Source of the DNA: Amborella trichopoda
Taxonomy: Eukaryota > Streptophyta > Magnoliopsida > Amborellales > Amborellaceae
Direction of reading: 5' to 3'
Assembly (NCBI RefSeq): GCF_000471905.2
Contig: NW_006500351.1
Coordinates: 3,701,255-3,765,254, forward strand
DNA: 64,000 nucleotides
In this document: positions 34,401-45,639 of the stretch, one piece after another
Layout of the letters: the number at the start of each line of letters is the position of its first letter
Numbering within the stretch: position 1 is the stretch's first letter
Program-made: the position numbers and the translations under genes
Notes under the pieces: generated by a model
Told to the model about the DNA's origin: nothing
The model's input: the letters and a program-made list of their open reading frames with translations, nothing else
Databases searched by the model: none

Positions 34401-34433
34401 CAACTGGCGCTAGGCTAGCACCAGTTGTGATGG

Positions 34434-34740
34434 GAGAGAAAGAGATAGAGATGAGAAGAAGAGAGAGAAAGAGAGAAATGAGAAAAAGAGAGAGAAAGAG
34501 ATAAAGATGAGAAAAAAGAGAGAGAAAGAGATAGAGACGAGAAGAAAGAGAGAGAAAGAGATAGAGACGAGAAGAAGAGAGAAAGAGATAGAGACGAGAA
34601 GAAAGAGAGAGAAAGAGATAGAGATGAGAAGAAGAAAGAGAAAGAGATAGAGATGAGAAGAAGAGAGAGAAAGAGAGATAGATGAGAAGAGAAGAGAGAA
34701 AGAGATAGAGATGAGAAGAAGAAAGAGGGGAGGAGAGAGA
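34434..34740. repeat. GA-rich minisatellite, unit about 28-36 bp
   Basis: About ten units of GAGAAAGAGATAGAGA(T/C)GAGAAGAA. It gives two overlapping Ser/Leu-repeat frames of 116-119 codons on minus that are rejected as genes. Confidence 0.9.
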
Positions 34741-36189
34741 AATTTACTTGCTTGAAGGGTATCAATCATTTTCTTCTCTCTCCTCTCTCTCTCTCCAAGA
34801 CGTACTCACAGGCTCAAGCAAGAATGGAAATTTCTATTGAATGATCAAATAATGAACCGAGAGGTCTTTACAATTTAGCCTTGCATGTTTATATAGAATT
34901 GGGCCCAAACATGGGTGGACACCCAAAAACTAGCTAGAATTGAAGATAATTACAATTTAATTAAATTTAAAGAAATTCTAAAAATGGGTGAGCCTAACAA
35001 TATGTAAAATTCCATAACAGTCCCTATTGCTGCCCTAGAACTCGCGTGATCTTCCGTGGCTGACTCGGAGGCGCTCTAATGCCCGTTTGATCGAAATATT
35101 ATTGTTTTCTTACAGGGTTTGGCATGGCGATCGTTTTTATACCAACTTCCAGCCATGAATCGTGTTTCGAACCACGATCATGGGACTTGAAATGTGCTTG
35201 AATCTTGAAAGCTTCAAATCAATTGTGAGCTCTTTCCTTGATGTTTCTTCATGATTTCTTCATTGAATCACACTGAACATACCGTCACGATCATGTTGCA
35301 ACAAACGTAGCTTGATTTTGTGTCAGGATGAAGATTTTATCGTCTTCAGTTTTTGACCAAAAATCTTGAAATCCAGTGGCTGGAATTTACAGCAGTTTCG
35401 ATGCCTTCGTGTGTGAAATCCAACCGTTCATCGTATGCGAGGTTCAGATCAGAGATAGCCTCGGACCTCACACACATAATGCAATTAGTTTCGTGCCGAT
35501 CGGGTCTGCGAGCATTGTGATCTGGCTCCTCGAACGAGTTGTGCTGCTGCTAAATTTTCTGCAACTTCCTTCGTAGATCAACGAATTTCATTTAGTTTTT
35601 CTCTTTACTTGGGAGTCATCACGGGGCGTACCACATATCAAATTGCTCGTCTTGATAAGACGAACACGCTCTCCGAATTTGGTAGCAATCCGACTTGGAA
35701 CGAGTGAGCTATAGGCCCTAAAAATGACTGCCCATGACTACAAAACAACCACCTTTAATGGTGTTTTGATGGAGTGAGGCCACACGGGAATAGTGTGCAG
35801 CCTACCCCTTTTTCGTATTTTACCCATAACTTTGTCTTGAAGTGCCTGATTGAGCCGACACTTGACCCATAGGAGTTTTCGACCGTGCCGTATCTAATAG
35901 CAGTGGTCCCATAGCTGTTGGACGCACCAAAAGTATGACTCTAGTTACAGAGTCCATTTTAGGGCACAAGAGACCGATTTCGCTGAAATTATTTCTTTAT
36001 GTTTACTGCCTTTGATATGTCTGATCGTGATGAAAATTGGCAGGTAGTCCTTTGAAATGCTGATGAAGATCTTGACCAATTATGGGGCCATTTTGAGACT
36101 TTTGGGAATTTCCATTGTTTTGTACACTTTATTGACCTGCTTCTCACTTATTCCTAATCAGGGATCAAGGTGCTGAAAAAGACATTCAA

Positions 36190-37555
36190 ATACTCTGAGG
36201 GAAATATGTTTGAGGTATTATAACCCTCACCTTGAAGTTTCATATCATCCGGAGCTGGCTTAATCCATCATTTGTATCCCCCATCAGTTAAGGCCTTTAA
36301 AGCTTCATACCATGTATATCACAAACATGATGATCCCTGGTTATGAAAATTGAGATTTCTCTCTCGATATTAGGAATTTACCCATGGAACCAAGACCATT
36401 GGATTCTTAACTCGACGCCATATCACTCTTAAAAGGTGTGGCATCATTTGATTTGCGCATAGGGAGAATATGCATCCGCAATATACTAGTGTTGCTGACG
36501 TGATTTCCAATAGAAACACAAGAAGTTTGATGCATGTGATCCCTCTCATCTGTGATTAATTTAAGGTGAGATTTGGATTGTTGGGTTCCTCTCCGAGTCT
36601 TCTTTCATCTCTCCAAATTTCATGATCTCCATCACAGAGCGGTTGAAGAACTACGAAGATACATTAGTGCTATGCTGCGGAAACTTTATTAATAGGCGAT
36701 GAGATAACAGATTCCAGATTTTTCTCACCCAATACCTTCATTAAAACTGATGTTCGTGAGTCCAAAATTCGAAATACTATAAAAATGAGCATTGACCATG
36801 AGATGGGTGCATTCAAATTCAGTTTGAATGACTATATTGAAGCAACATGGTGAAGATCAATAGTTGAAGATGTAGGATGAAATTAGCGGATGGATAAACA
36901 TTGAAGATTGTCGTGCTTTCCCGTTAAAGAATGATGATTATTGAAGAAGAATATATAAACTCATCTTGCAATCAGAGAGGGGTTTACTTCAGTCTTAATT
37001 TTTAGAGGATTTGACTCTCTTAGACTGAATTATTGTGTTTAACAAGATATCAGGAGAGATGGGTTGTGTACACAGTGTGTGAAGAAACATTCCCCTATAC
37101 TGTCTGCTGAAACACATCGAGAGAGATAGAGAGAGAGAGAAAAAAAGTTTTATCTTACTTTTCTTTGATCCACTTGAAGCCCGTTCTTGAAGAAGGAGCA
37201 GACTCAAGGAATAGTATCTCTACGTTTACATATTTCAACTCAGGTATACAGGCTTATATGCTCAATGTTATTATTCCTTTTTATTATATTTTCTTTCCTA
37301 GAAATGAATATATAGGTTTCAAGACCCGAATCAAGGGTATTCGGTCTAGATATAGATTAGTGTAAATTTTAACAAAGGATTAAACCTCTGGGACTGTTCC
37401 ATTCCCAGCATGTGATATAAAAACTTGTGTTTCTACGATATGGAATGTACGGGAGAATTTGGCCCCGAATGTGATGGTCTCTAGTCATTTATTTGAAGTT
37501 TTATGTTTATTTAAATATTTTAATCAATATAAGCATCTCATCTTTTGGAGCATTC
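36190..37555. other. No gene seen
   Basis: AT-rich repetitive flank of family F copy 3. A GA run lies at about 37121-37142. Confidence 0.35.
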
Positions 37556-37559
37556 AACG

Positions 37560-37760
37560 ATTCGCTAATTTGGGAAACCTGAGAGAAAGAATTGGTCCCT
37601 ATTGAAATTTGAGTGATTGCATTCCGTCTTCATCTAGAGCTAGCAGTCTTATGGAAGAAAGCAGTGTTCATGTCCCCTTCTTTGAGCCACTTTATTCTAG
37701 AACACTGAAATCAGTAGATTTTCTCTTGCTTTAGAGTACACAAGAGGTAGATTTTTTCCT
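37560..37760 (-). pseudogene. LINE fragment between endonuclease and RT
   Basis: Minus strand reads KQEKIY, stop, FQCSRIKWLKEGDMNTAFFH, KTASSR, stop, RRNAI. This matches the conserved plant LINE segment (S)RxxWLKEGDxNTxFFH...SR.RRN.I that lies just before the reverse transcriptase. Two in-frame stops and no RT downstream show a dead fragment. Confidence 0.8.
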
Positions 37761-38030
37761 GAAGCCTAGAGTCACTTTCCTGAGGTGTGAGGGGGTGGGT
37801 TTCTTCTGTAGATCTAACACTGAAATAGATGATGACAAGGCTCAGATAGGGTCACTAAAAGTTCATGGCAGATTACGACTCTATTGTTTCAATGACACAG
37901 GTTCAGGTTTATGCCAAAATATCTGTACAAGCATGCATTGGTTCTTTCTATGTGTGTGTATGTGTGTTTGAGTTTTCTGCATCAATTTTCATTATTGTTT
38001 TAGCTATCAAGCAACCAACAAGACGGCCAC

Positions 38031-38217
38031 GTGAAGAAAACCATCTCAAACATCCAACTGAACTGTTAACTAACAAACCTCTCATGTGGTTTTTCTACAA
38101 GTACAAAGTCTAAGAGGTGGTCACATGAAGAAAACCATCTCAAACATGCAACTGAACTGTAAACTATTAAACCTCTCTTGTTTTTTCTACAGCTACGAAC
38201 TCTAAGTAGTGGTCACT
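38031..38217 (+). repeat. 94-bp tandem duplication across a splice acceptor
   Basis: Copies at 38031-38124 and 38125-38217 share GTGAAGAAAACCATCTCAAA and AACTGT.AACTA..AAACCTCTC. Each ends with a pyrimidine tract, a CTACA(A)G acceptor and the first codons of the CDC20 exon: VQSLRGGH in copy 1, LRTLSSGH in copy 2. Confidence 0.85.
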
Positions 38218-39039
38218 GAGGCCGAATCCCCTCTCTTGCATGGAATTCTCATATCCTCAGAACTTGTGGCAATGATGACCTTCATTATCAACAATGATGT
38301 GAGAGCTCGATCACATATTGTCGAAACTTACAGAGGTCACCAATAAGAAATTTGTGGCCTCAAATGGTCTGCTTCAGGCAAACAATTAGCAAGTGGTGAA
38401 AATGACAATAACCTCCATATTTGGGATCAAAGCTTAGCAAATTCTAGGAACTCACCGCCGCATAGATTAGAGGACCATTTGGTGGCAGTTAAGGCATTGG
38501 CTTGATGCCCATTTCAGCATAATTTGTTGGCTTTAGGTGGAGGTGGGGGTGATAGGTGTATCAAATTTTTGAATACGCATATTGGGACTTGCATGAATTT
38601 GGTGGATACGGGGTCTCAAGTGTGTTCATTGTTTTGGCGTAAGAATGATAGAGAGTTGTTGAGCTCTCATGGGTTTACTCAGAACCAATTGACATTGTGG
38701 AAGTATCCATCCATGGTGAAGTTGGCTGAGCTTAATGGTCATACTTCTAGAGTTCTATTCATGGCCCAGGTATAAAATTTTGATCTCGTGACATTTCAAC
38801 TTCTGGTTTTGATAATTAGTAGCTTTTCACTTGTTTCTGTTTTTTTTTTTTTTCCTTGAGAAATGTTGTATGTTAAGTTTGTTGTTTCTATGCAGAGCCC
38901 ATATCGGTGTATAGTGGCCTCAGCTGGAGCTGATGAGACATTGAGATTTTTGCAAGTTTTTGGAGCTCCTGAACTTCTCAACAGCAAGCCTGAAGCTAAG
39001 ACTTCATTTGGCCCATACAACAATATCAACCAAATCTAA
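38193..39039 (+). pseudogene. CDC20: CDC20-like WD40 activator of APC/C, 3' part, pseudogene with intron
   Basis: Exon a (38193-38769) reads LRTLSSGH then stop, SLAWNSHIL, then after a frameshift NNDVRARSHIVETYRGHQ, stop, [39 protein letters not shown], stop in place of the expected Trp, [20 protein letters not shown], and ends at TSRVLFMAQ. These are WD repeats 4-7 of plant CDC20. The intron 38770-38895 has GT...AG ends. Exon b (38896-39039) gives SPYRCIVASA, ADETLRF, VFGAPE and a divergent tail with a stop at 39037. CDC20 recruits substrates to the anaphase-promoting complex. The retained intron shows a DNA-level duplication, not a retrocopy. Upstream exons (N-terminus, C-box, first WD repeats) are absent. 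Three internal stops and one frameshift make it non-functional. Confidence 0.9.
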
Positions 39040-39103
39040 TGAGAGAGAGTAAAAGAGGGAGAAGGAGAATGATATGATCCATTTCAAAGCGAGAGGTCTC
39101 TAC

Positions 39104-39833
39104 CATAGTTACCGAGAGAGCCCAACTAGGGTGGCGGTCCCGCTCCGGAACCTAGCTCTAGCACTCCGTAGCCGGGATCACGACCGAAACTCGTTCCTTA
39201 CTTTTTGGGAGCTCGCTCCTATTTTTAGGATTCTCGATCCCATTCACAATGGAGCTCGCTCCCGATACTGCACGGAGTGCGTTCCTTCAATTTTAGGATC
39301 TCGTTCCGAAATAAATTAGATTCCTGCTCCTAGAGTTTTAAGAGCGCGATCCCTACATTTTCGGAACTTCATCCCTATTTTCCCGAAACATCCTAAAAGA
39401 AACTTCTTAAATAAAATTAATTTTTAAAATAAAATAATTATATTTTATGCCAAATTTTTATAAAAGTGGAGTCTTGCCCTGGGAGCGTGGACTAATCATA
39501 TATAGAACACGATCCTTCCTTGAATGGAGCTTGATCCTTTCCAAATAGGAACACGATGATTCTCAGATGAGGGCACAATCCTGTTGTCAATGGGACCCTA
39601 ATGAATATGGGAATATGATCCCATTTGACATAGAAAGTGTTCCAGTTAAATAAGGATCTCGATCTCGATGTATTGGAAAAGCACTCCATGTTCATACAGA
39701 ATCTCGATCTGTTACTTTTACCCTCACCGGAACTCACTCCCCGAGCTCCAAAGGTTTAAGCAGACGTCGGTCCGACGCTCTCGCTCTCGAAACCGGAGCC
39801 ATTCCCGCTTACGCTCCTGGTAACTATGGTCTC
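39104..39833. mobile_element. TIR element with ATAGTTACC ends and GCTCC/GATCTCG internal words
   Basis: Left end ATAGTTACCGAGAG and right end CTCCTGGTAACTAT are inverted. GGTCTCTACC flanks both sides, a 10-bp direct duplication (or 8-9 bp if part belongs to the TIR). The interior is packed with CGCTCC, GATCTCG, GAACTCGTTCC and similar words in both orientations. It has no coding capacity. Likely a non-autonomous hAT or MULE relative; a diverged relative is at 60107-61293. Confidence 0.75.
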
Positions 39834-39913
39834 TACCCATTTTATGCACGTCAGACTGATTGGAGAGAGAAAGAGGTATACAAATTTACACCTCCTTTTT
39901 TATTGGAGAGAGC

Positions 39914-39994
39914 TCATTAATGATTTGTTGAGGGAGGTGAAGGAATATTTCTCCCTAGGGTGATCCTTCACTTCCTTCAACAAATCATTGATGA
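39914..39994. repeat. Near-perfect hairpin, 31-base arms
   Basis: 39914-39944 and 39964-39994 are inverted with about three mismatches, around a 19-base loop. The size and pairing are like a young MIR foldback or a small MITE-derived hairpin. No mature miRNA was recognised. Confidence 0.7.
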
Positions 39995-40385
39995 TTTTTT
40001 GATCTCATCTTCCTTCATGTTATTCCCTAGGGGGAAAGGTGTGTTGCTCAAATAGAGAAAGTTTCCTCTTTGTATGGTCGGCTTGGGTTGCACTTGTGTT
40101 TTTTCATCCATCGAAGCTTATGGTTCAGCAAGCATGTGAATTACAGGATAAAGAAAATCAGTCAATAGATAGTTTGTGTTTCTTGCAATTTTTTATCATT
40201 ATTGATTTTTAGTTATATTTAATTAACTTGCTTTTTTCAGTTTTTTTTTTCATTGTCCTATTGTGAGGTCTTTCAAGGCTTGGATTATAGAAAAACAGCC
40301 AGCAGGGTGAAGACATGCATGAAAGAGATCCATTGAATCGGTCAGTAGAGAAAATACCTCTTTCTTTCAGTTTATATCATTATTT
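39995..40385. other. No gene seen
   Basis: AT-rich spacer. A phrase GAGGTCTTTCAAGGCTTG near 40265 resembles 44378-44395 on the far side of the MITE/hAT nest. Confidence 0.35.
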
Positions 40386-40624
40386 TAAGGGTGCAGTTTG
40401 TATAGATCTGAGGCTCTAAACAATCAAAGTAAAGCGCACCTTCAAATAGCGTCAAGAAATGTGGTTTCAATACTAGAAATCTTTATGATAGCCTTAAAAT
40501 ATATTTTCATCTTTAATTATAAAATTTAAAGCTTAAAAAATAGTGTAGATCGAGCACATCTGTGAAAACTTGAAAATCCTAAAAACTGATAGTCCAAGAT
40601 GCACTATTTCAAAAAATTGAAATC

Positions 40625-43600
40625 ATAGTTTCAAAGAGCACTAAGTGGGTCCTAAGCGACTTGGGGGGTCCAGGCCACCCAGTGCCCAGGCGGGCGCTCA
40701 GAACCTGGGTGGCCCAGTTGAATCCAAAAATGATTCTACAGTTATATATAGTATAAAATATAATAATTATGTATTTAGGGCACATCGGAATTGAAATTAT
40801 ACTACACATTAGCACACACTCCATGAGCATAACCATAAGTCGGTCTATAATCCATATCGAATTAAAGCTTAAAATTTATCATTCATAATTAAATCAAAGT
40901 TCAAAGTTTAATAATTATTCAATATTCATCATTCATCATCAGAAAAATTAGGGTTTGCTGCATTAGCATCATATTCATCAGAATTGTCACCCTCCTCGAC
41001 ATATTGATCGTCCTCCTACGTCTCTTCTAAATCTGCCTCTTCTTCCTCATCTTCCTGCTCCACCCTCATTCTCTGTTCAGAAGATCTAGTGGCTCTAAGA
41101 GGGTCAGTTGATGTCCCTGAAGCATCTATGACCATGTCCCATGTTAATCCTTCATGTCCCTCGACCTCATCATCATCAACTAACCACTCCATAGTATTGT
41201 CCAAATTTTTTTATCCGATGGGGTCTTTCTTATCTCTCTTAGCAAACCTGTCCTTCAAGAATCGATTCTACTTGACATAAACTAGGTCATTGAGCCTCTT
41301 TGATTCAAGCAAGTTCATTATCTTTGTATGAATCTAACAAAATCAAATGAAACTAATTAAAATCTATGGTTCATTTATTATTAATACAATTATACAAATT
41401 ACCATTACGGTCTTACCCCTTCAAAAGTATTCTAATTGTGCTCACAACCAGATGAGGAAATGGTTAGGTTTAAGATTCGAATGGCCAACTTTTGTAAATT
41501 TGCAGAACGACACCCAGGTTGGCTCCACCAATGAGCTGCACAGACATAGAATGAAATCATAAATAAATAATAAAATTATAAAAATGAAATTTGATTACTT
41601 GAACTTGATGAACTTAAGAATATTATTACTACGGTACCTGGATCAATTTTGGTCATTTGCCTCATCGTCATTGGACTCCCAAAAGACTTTAATGAGTACT
41701 TGTAATTTACAGCTCATCAGCGCATATAATATCTTGGATATCAGGATCAGGGACGAACACGTCTACACACTTATTAAATCAAGTCATTTGTGTGTATATC
41801 CTTGTCAACATAAAAAAAATTTGGGTTCAAATAATAACCAGCTGCATGCAATGGCCGATATAGCTGCTTATCCCACTTCTCATCAATAATCTCCAAAGCA
41901 GGTTTATAGCAGTTCTCATCATTATCAAAATTTTGAGCTCTCTCTCTTTTGCATTTCTCCGTAACCTCATATATATAGCCCATAGAAGGCTTGTTATTAT
42001 CAATCATGCGAAGGACTTTGACAAGAAGAAAAAATGCCTTAAGAGCACCCTTCACGCATCACCAAAAAGCCTTGGAAATGATAATATCTCTCACTTTCTT
42101 CCCAACCTGATCCTTGGACCACTTGCATGCTCTCCAGTCATTCGAGGTAAACATCCGCCTCAATTGCACTCTCTTCGAATATATTTTATCTAAGCATAAG
42201 TACCATGTCGCAAATCTCATGACTCCAGACCTCGCAATTTCTTTTTTCTTTGTAAATCTACATATCATGCTAAGGGTGAGATGGTGGCCATAAATGAAGT
42301 TTGTACCTAACTTTGCCTTCTTCACTGCACTTGATATCTCGATTAAACTGCCAATAGCCTCAAGTATGAGGTCTATACACTGTGTTACACATGGTGTCCA
42401 AAATATCATAAGATAAGCTATGCACAACAAATTAGCTACAACAACATTAGGAGCAACATTGTCTGTGACAACCTATGCAACAAGATGCTCTCCAACCTCC
42501 TTGATTCCCTTCTCTATAACCTAGAATATGTAATGGGCATCATGGATGTGATCAGAGGCATCAATAGACCTCAAAAAAATAGTCCCTAAAGGATAATTCA
42601 CAAGCAAATTCATCTGACTTCTTCTCTTCCTATCACTCCAAGCAACAATCATAATAAAAACCCCATACTGAGCCCATGCATCGTTCTTAACTTCTACAGG
42701 TTCCTTCGTGACACGCACCACCTTTTTCAAAAGTGGTTGTGAAGGCTCATATGGGGTTGGGGGTTTCATCCCAAACTCAAATTGGCCAATTGCCTCTACA
42801 GCAGAATAGTAGCTGCTTAAGCGAGCGGTATTGAAAGGAATACCCGCCTCATCAAAACATGTAGCAAGGCAATAAACAACTCTATCTCTCTCTCCTTCTT
42901 CATTCTATTTTCAATAGTGGTTTGCTTCTTTGTTTTTTCTCCTGCAACCTCAAGGTCAAACCGAGACAAAAACTATACATAGGGCCTCTAACCCGAGTCT
43001 TCTTACTCTCAGAACCAGAACCAGAAGCAATTACAATTGCCTTTCCCTTACCCCTAATAATGGATTGTTCTCCCTCTTGACATCCCTCTCCAATCCCATC
43101 CTTATCACTATCATCATCATAATTGACCCGAACCCCAGACCTATTATCTGCTATAGAGGCAAAACTCTCATCTTTTTTCATCTTCACCATATTCCAAAAA
43201 TTAGTTATTTCCTCTTTAACAACATCAAGAGTCTTTTTACATGGGGCAACATCCCTCCTGATCTCGGCACGATGTTTCTTGGCCCCCTTTTATATCCTTC
43301 TCACAAAACTTGCATCTTGTGCAATTTTTATCATTAGGATATGAGTTGTAACCATATTTTCAACTGGGATCATCATTCCTATTATATCTCGAAGAAGACA
43401 TCTCAAAATAATGAAATATATACGAGTAATAAAAATCACTTACTTTGAGTTTAATTACTCAATCTCCAAACTTCCACTTCAAAGATGCTTCTAAGGACTC
43501 AAAATCTTCTAAAATCCCACCCAATAGATTTATAAAACATCAACAATTAAATCTAATATCAATGAAAAATGTTTTTCTCATAACTTTGAGAAACCCTTCG

Positions 43601-43927
43601 ATTCTAAAGTAATCACCAAAAAATTATTTTTGGGAGGCTTTCTCTCTCTAAAATGGGCTCCAATATGTTTTTGGTTTCAAATGGACCTAAAACACCCATT
43701 TTTAGCCCTATAGTATAAGAAAAAAAGAAAACTTCCCTTTGAAAATTGTTTTCCCGCTCTAGGAGAGGCGCAGTCCTTGGGTGGCCGCCCAAGTCTAGGC
43801 GTTGAGCGGCCGCCTAAGCGGTTTCTTGGGCGTCTAGGCGAGCGCCCAGGGACAACCGCTTTTTTAGGGTGCATAAGCCAGGGCGATGCACCCAGGCCCC
43901 CAGATCCGCCAAGGCGGCCGTCCAGGC
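40625..43927 (-). mobile_element. hAT transposon hAT1
   Basis: A 3.3-kb element with a perfect 8-bp target duplication (TTGAAATC at 40617-40624 and 43928-43935), the size typical of hAT elements, inside MITE M2. Both subterminal regions are GC-rich with CCTAGGCG/GGCGCTC-like words (40650-40710, 43765-43925). A terminal inverted repeat is not obvious, so the extreme tips may have diverged. The minus strand carries a DUF659-type transposase remnant. The left end resembles hAT2's left end at about 61310, so they belong to one family. Confidence 0.85.
41016..43335 (-). pseudogene. hAT1 transposase (DUF659 type), inactivated
   Basis: Minus strand, N to C. 43330-43190 is the N-terminal Lys/Arg-rich part where a BED zinc finger would be. 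43190-42900 is an acidic/Ser linker. 42769-42521 is the DUF659 core with WAQYGVFIMIVAWSDRKRRS, NLLVNYPLGTIFLRSIDAS and HDAHYIF. Then a stop, VVTDN, and 42430-42059 with FWTPCVTQCIDLIL, VMRFATWYL and WSKDQVGKKV; 42055-41774 ends the recognisable part. In active relatives the first catalytic Asp is in a (M)TDGWSD context; here that position is Val-Ala, while the second, in VVTDN, is kept. A Glu/Asp-rich tail is at 41204-41016. Stops between segments confirm inactivity. Confidence 0.85.
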
Positions 43928-44096
43928 TTGAAATCAATTTTTTCCTCATGTCCATGCATCTTGATGTCGAGATGATCAGTTTGAGGATATTTGGGCATCA
44001 AAACAACCTCTTCTAGTGAAATCTTTGAGGGTGGGCTCTAATTTGATTGTTTAGAGCCTTGGCTCTATATAAAAAAATCCTGAAAATTGATTGTTT

Positions 44097-44307
44097 AGAT
44101 CGAGTAGATCTATAAAAACTTGAAAATCCTAAAAATTCACAGTCCAAGATGCACTATTTCCAAAACCTGAAATCCATTTTTCTCATGTCCATGCATCTTG
44201 AGGTCGAGATGATTAATTTGAGGATATTTGGGCATCCAAACAACCTCTTCTAGTGAAATCTTTGAGGTGGGCTCTAATTTGATTGCTTAGAGCCTCAGCT
44301 CTATATA
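44097..44307. mobile_element. MITE copy M3 (5'-truncated)
   Basis: Directly follows M2 and repeats its right two thirds: AGATCTATAAAAACTTGAAA, CCAAGATGCACTATTTCC and the TIR GATTG.TTAGAGCC. Likely a tandem partial duplication of M2 made before or independently of the hAT1 insertion, since M3 is uninterrupted at the site. Confidence 0.75.
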
Positions 44308-44414
44308 AAAAAAAGTAATATTATTGCTTTTTTGTTATTTATTAACTTATGCTCTTGTTTTTCCTTTGTCTTCTATGAGGTCTTTTCGAAGCTTGATCCA
44401 TGATCAGTCATGTC

Positions 44415-44442
44415 TGTATGAATGTATGAATGTATGAATGTA
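44415..44442. repeat. TGTATGAA microsatellite
   Basis: Three tandem 8-base units with the phase TGTATGAA. Confidence 0.85.
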
Positions 44443-45190
44443 GAGAGCTGAAGAAAGCAACTTTCCCTAATGGGAAAGCTTTCTATACTTCCCCTACAAT
44501 ATAAAAAAACTATCCTCCCCCTCCTTTTTAACCGTTGATTTGAAATGGGTGGCTGATATCATTTGAGTGAAGTTGTCATAAAAATAGGTTTATGGGCTCA
44601 ACCGGTTGCCTAAAACCTTTCCCCAGTTAAATGGAAGGAGCAAGCTCCCTATCTCTCCCTCTCCTCTGTCTCTATCTCTCCTCTCTCCATCTCCTTCTCA
44701 TCCTCTTTGGATGATAGAGGAAGTTTTCTCTTCTCTATGAGACCCAACGACTCTTCTCTCACTCTCACTGAAGCTTTGCAGACCCAACGGCTCTTTCTCT
44801 CTCAAACCTCATCTTTTTGTGGACCCTCGTTTCTCTCTAATAGTGGCATAGAACTATTTTCTCATTTTCTATGTAACCTCCCAAAGTTGATTTCTTTGTA
44901 TTGAGGCAGCTGAAAAAAAAAAAAGAACGAGCTTTTGGTGATTTGTAACATCTAAACAAAGTTTGACATGCTTATGGTTCATTTAGTTTGTGAAGAATGA
45001 GTTTGATAGTATTCTTTCTTTTTTCATGGTGTTTACTACACAGTTTCAATGACCTTTGTATGACCAATGTATTAGGATATATTTTTGTGCAACATTATTG
45101 CTTGGAATCCTATTAGGATATATTTTTTAGCTTTATGCAACATTATTGTATAATGAGTTATGGACTCCCAAGAAGCAAATTCTAAAAAAA
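44443..45190. other. No gene seen
   Basis: TC-rich tract at 44640-44820, where the 44707-44904 frame is probably composition-driven. An ATTAGGATATATTTTT phrase is repeated at about 45073 and 45112. Confidence 0.35.
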
Positions 45191-45399
45191 CAATTATTGA
45201 AATGCAGACCTTTGGGCTTTATGAGATGGAGCAGGATGAGAGGATGCGAGTTATGATAATGTCATAGCAATTGGGGATGGTGCAATGAGGTCCCACTGTT
45301 TTGTGATCAACAAGACGATAGTGGGCATCAAGGTAGCAATATAATGAAAAAGTAGAGAGGAAGAGATTGGAGTATGAAGAAGAAGCAACTTGTTCGAAT

Positions 45400-45625
45400 C
45401 AAGGTAGCAATATAAAGGATGTCATGCCTAGCCAAAGTTATACACCATGGACTAACCCAAATATCTTTATACTTGAACCACAATGTACTCGAATAAAAAG
45501 GCGGCCTGCCACTGTAAGAAAGAAAGCACCATGAGAGGAGAAGACAAGTACGAGGAAGTGTTTTGTTTGCCAAAATGTTGGGCATGATAGGCGTACTTGT
45601 CCAACTTTTAGAACTCAAGGGTAAA
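45400..45625 (+). pseudogene. FAR1/MULE-like C-terminal zinc knuckle remnant
   Basis: Reads NPNIFILEPQCTRIKRRPAT, VRKKAP, stop, EEKTSTRKCFVCQNVGHDRR, TCP. The knuckle is a complete CX2CX4HX4C preceded by a basic GRPxxxR-like stretch. This is the usual C-terminus of MULE transposases and their domesticated FAR1/FHY3 relatives. One in-frame stop, and no SWIM or transposase core is visible upstream in the window, so it is a fragment. Which of the two families it came from cannot be decided. Confidence 0.6.
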
Positions 45626-45639
45626 ATTATAATTATGCT

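Larger units (their letters stand above)
33010..36180 (-). mobile_element. Family F copy 3
   Basis: Minus strand. U3-like part about 36180-34900, TATA at 34895-34890, TACCCTT and GTAAAT at 34762-34742, then a purine-rich spacer (34740-33480) and the conserved block (33310-33010). It is preceded on the plus strand by AGGCTT...AAAGCTTCAT and followed by a similar phrase at 36255-36320, so it sits between two diverged copies of a host repeat. No RT, integrase or protease is found. Confidence 0.6.
40388..44072. mobile_element. MITE copy M2, interrupted by hAT1
   Basis: The left part (40388-40624) and right part (43928-44072) together match M5 (54027-54411) along its length, from GGGTGCAGTTTGTATAGA through GAGGCTCTAAACAATC to TTGATTGTTTAGAGCC and GGCTCTATATA. 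The break in the match coincides with the hAT1 ends, and TTGAAATC is duplicated on both sides. Confidence 0.85.

Noticed and set aside
34059..34769. Frames of 77-119 codons rich in Ser, Leu and Phe on minus
   Set aside because: Pure consequence of 28-45 bp GA-rich tandem arrays; hydrophobic look is compositional.
41774..43344. Plus-strand frames opposite the hAT1 transposase
   Set aside because: Shadows of the minus-strand transposase, which has recognisable DUF659 motifs.
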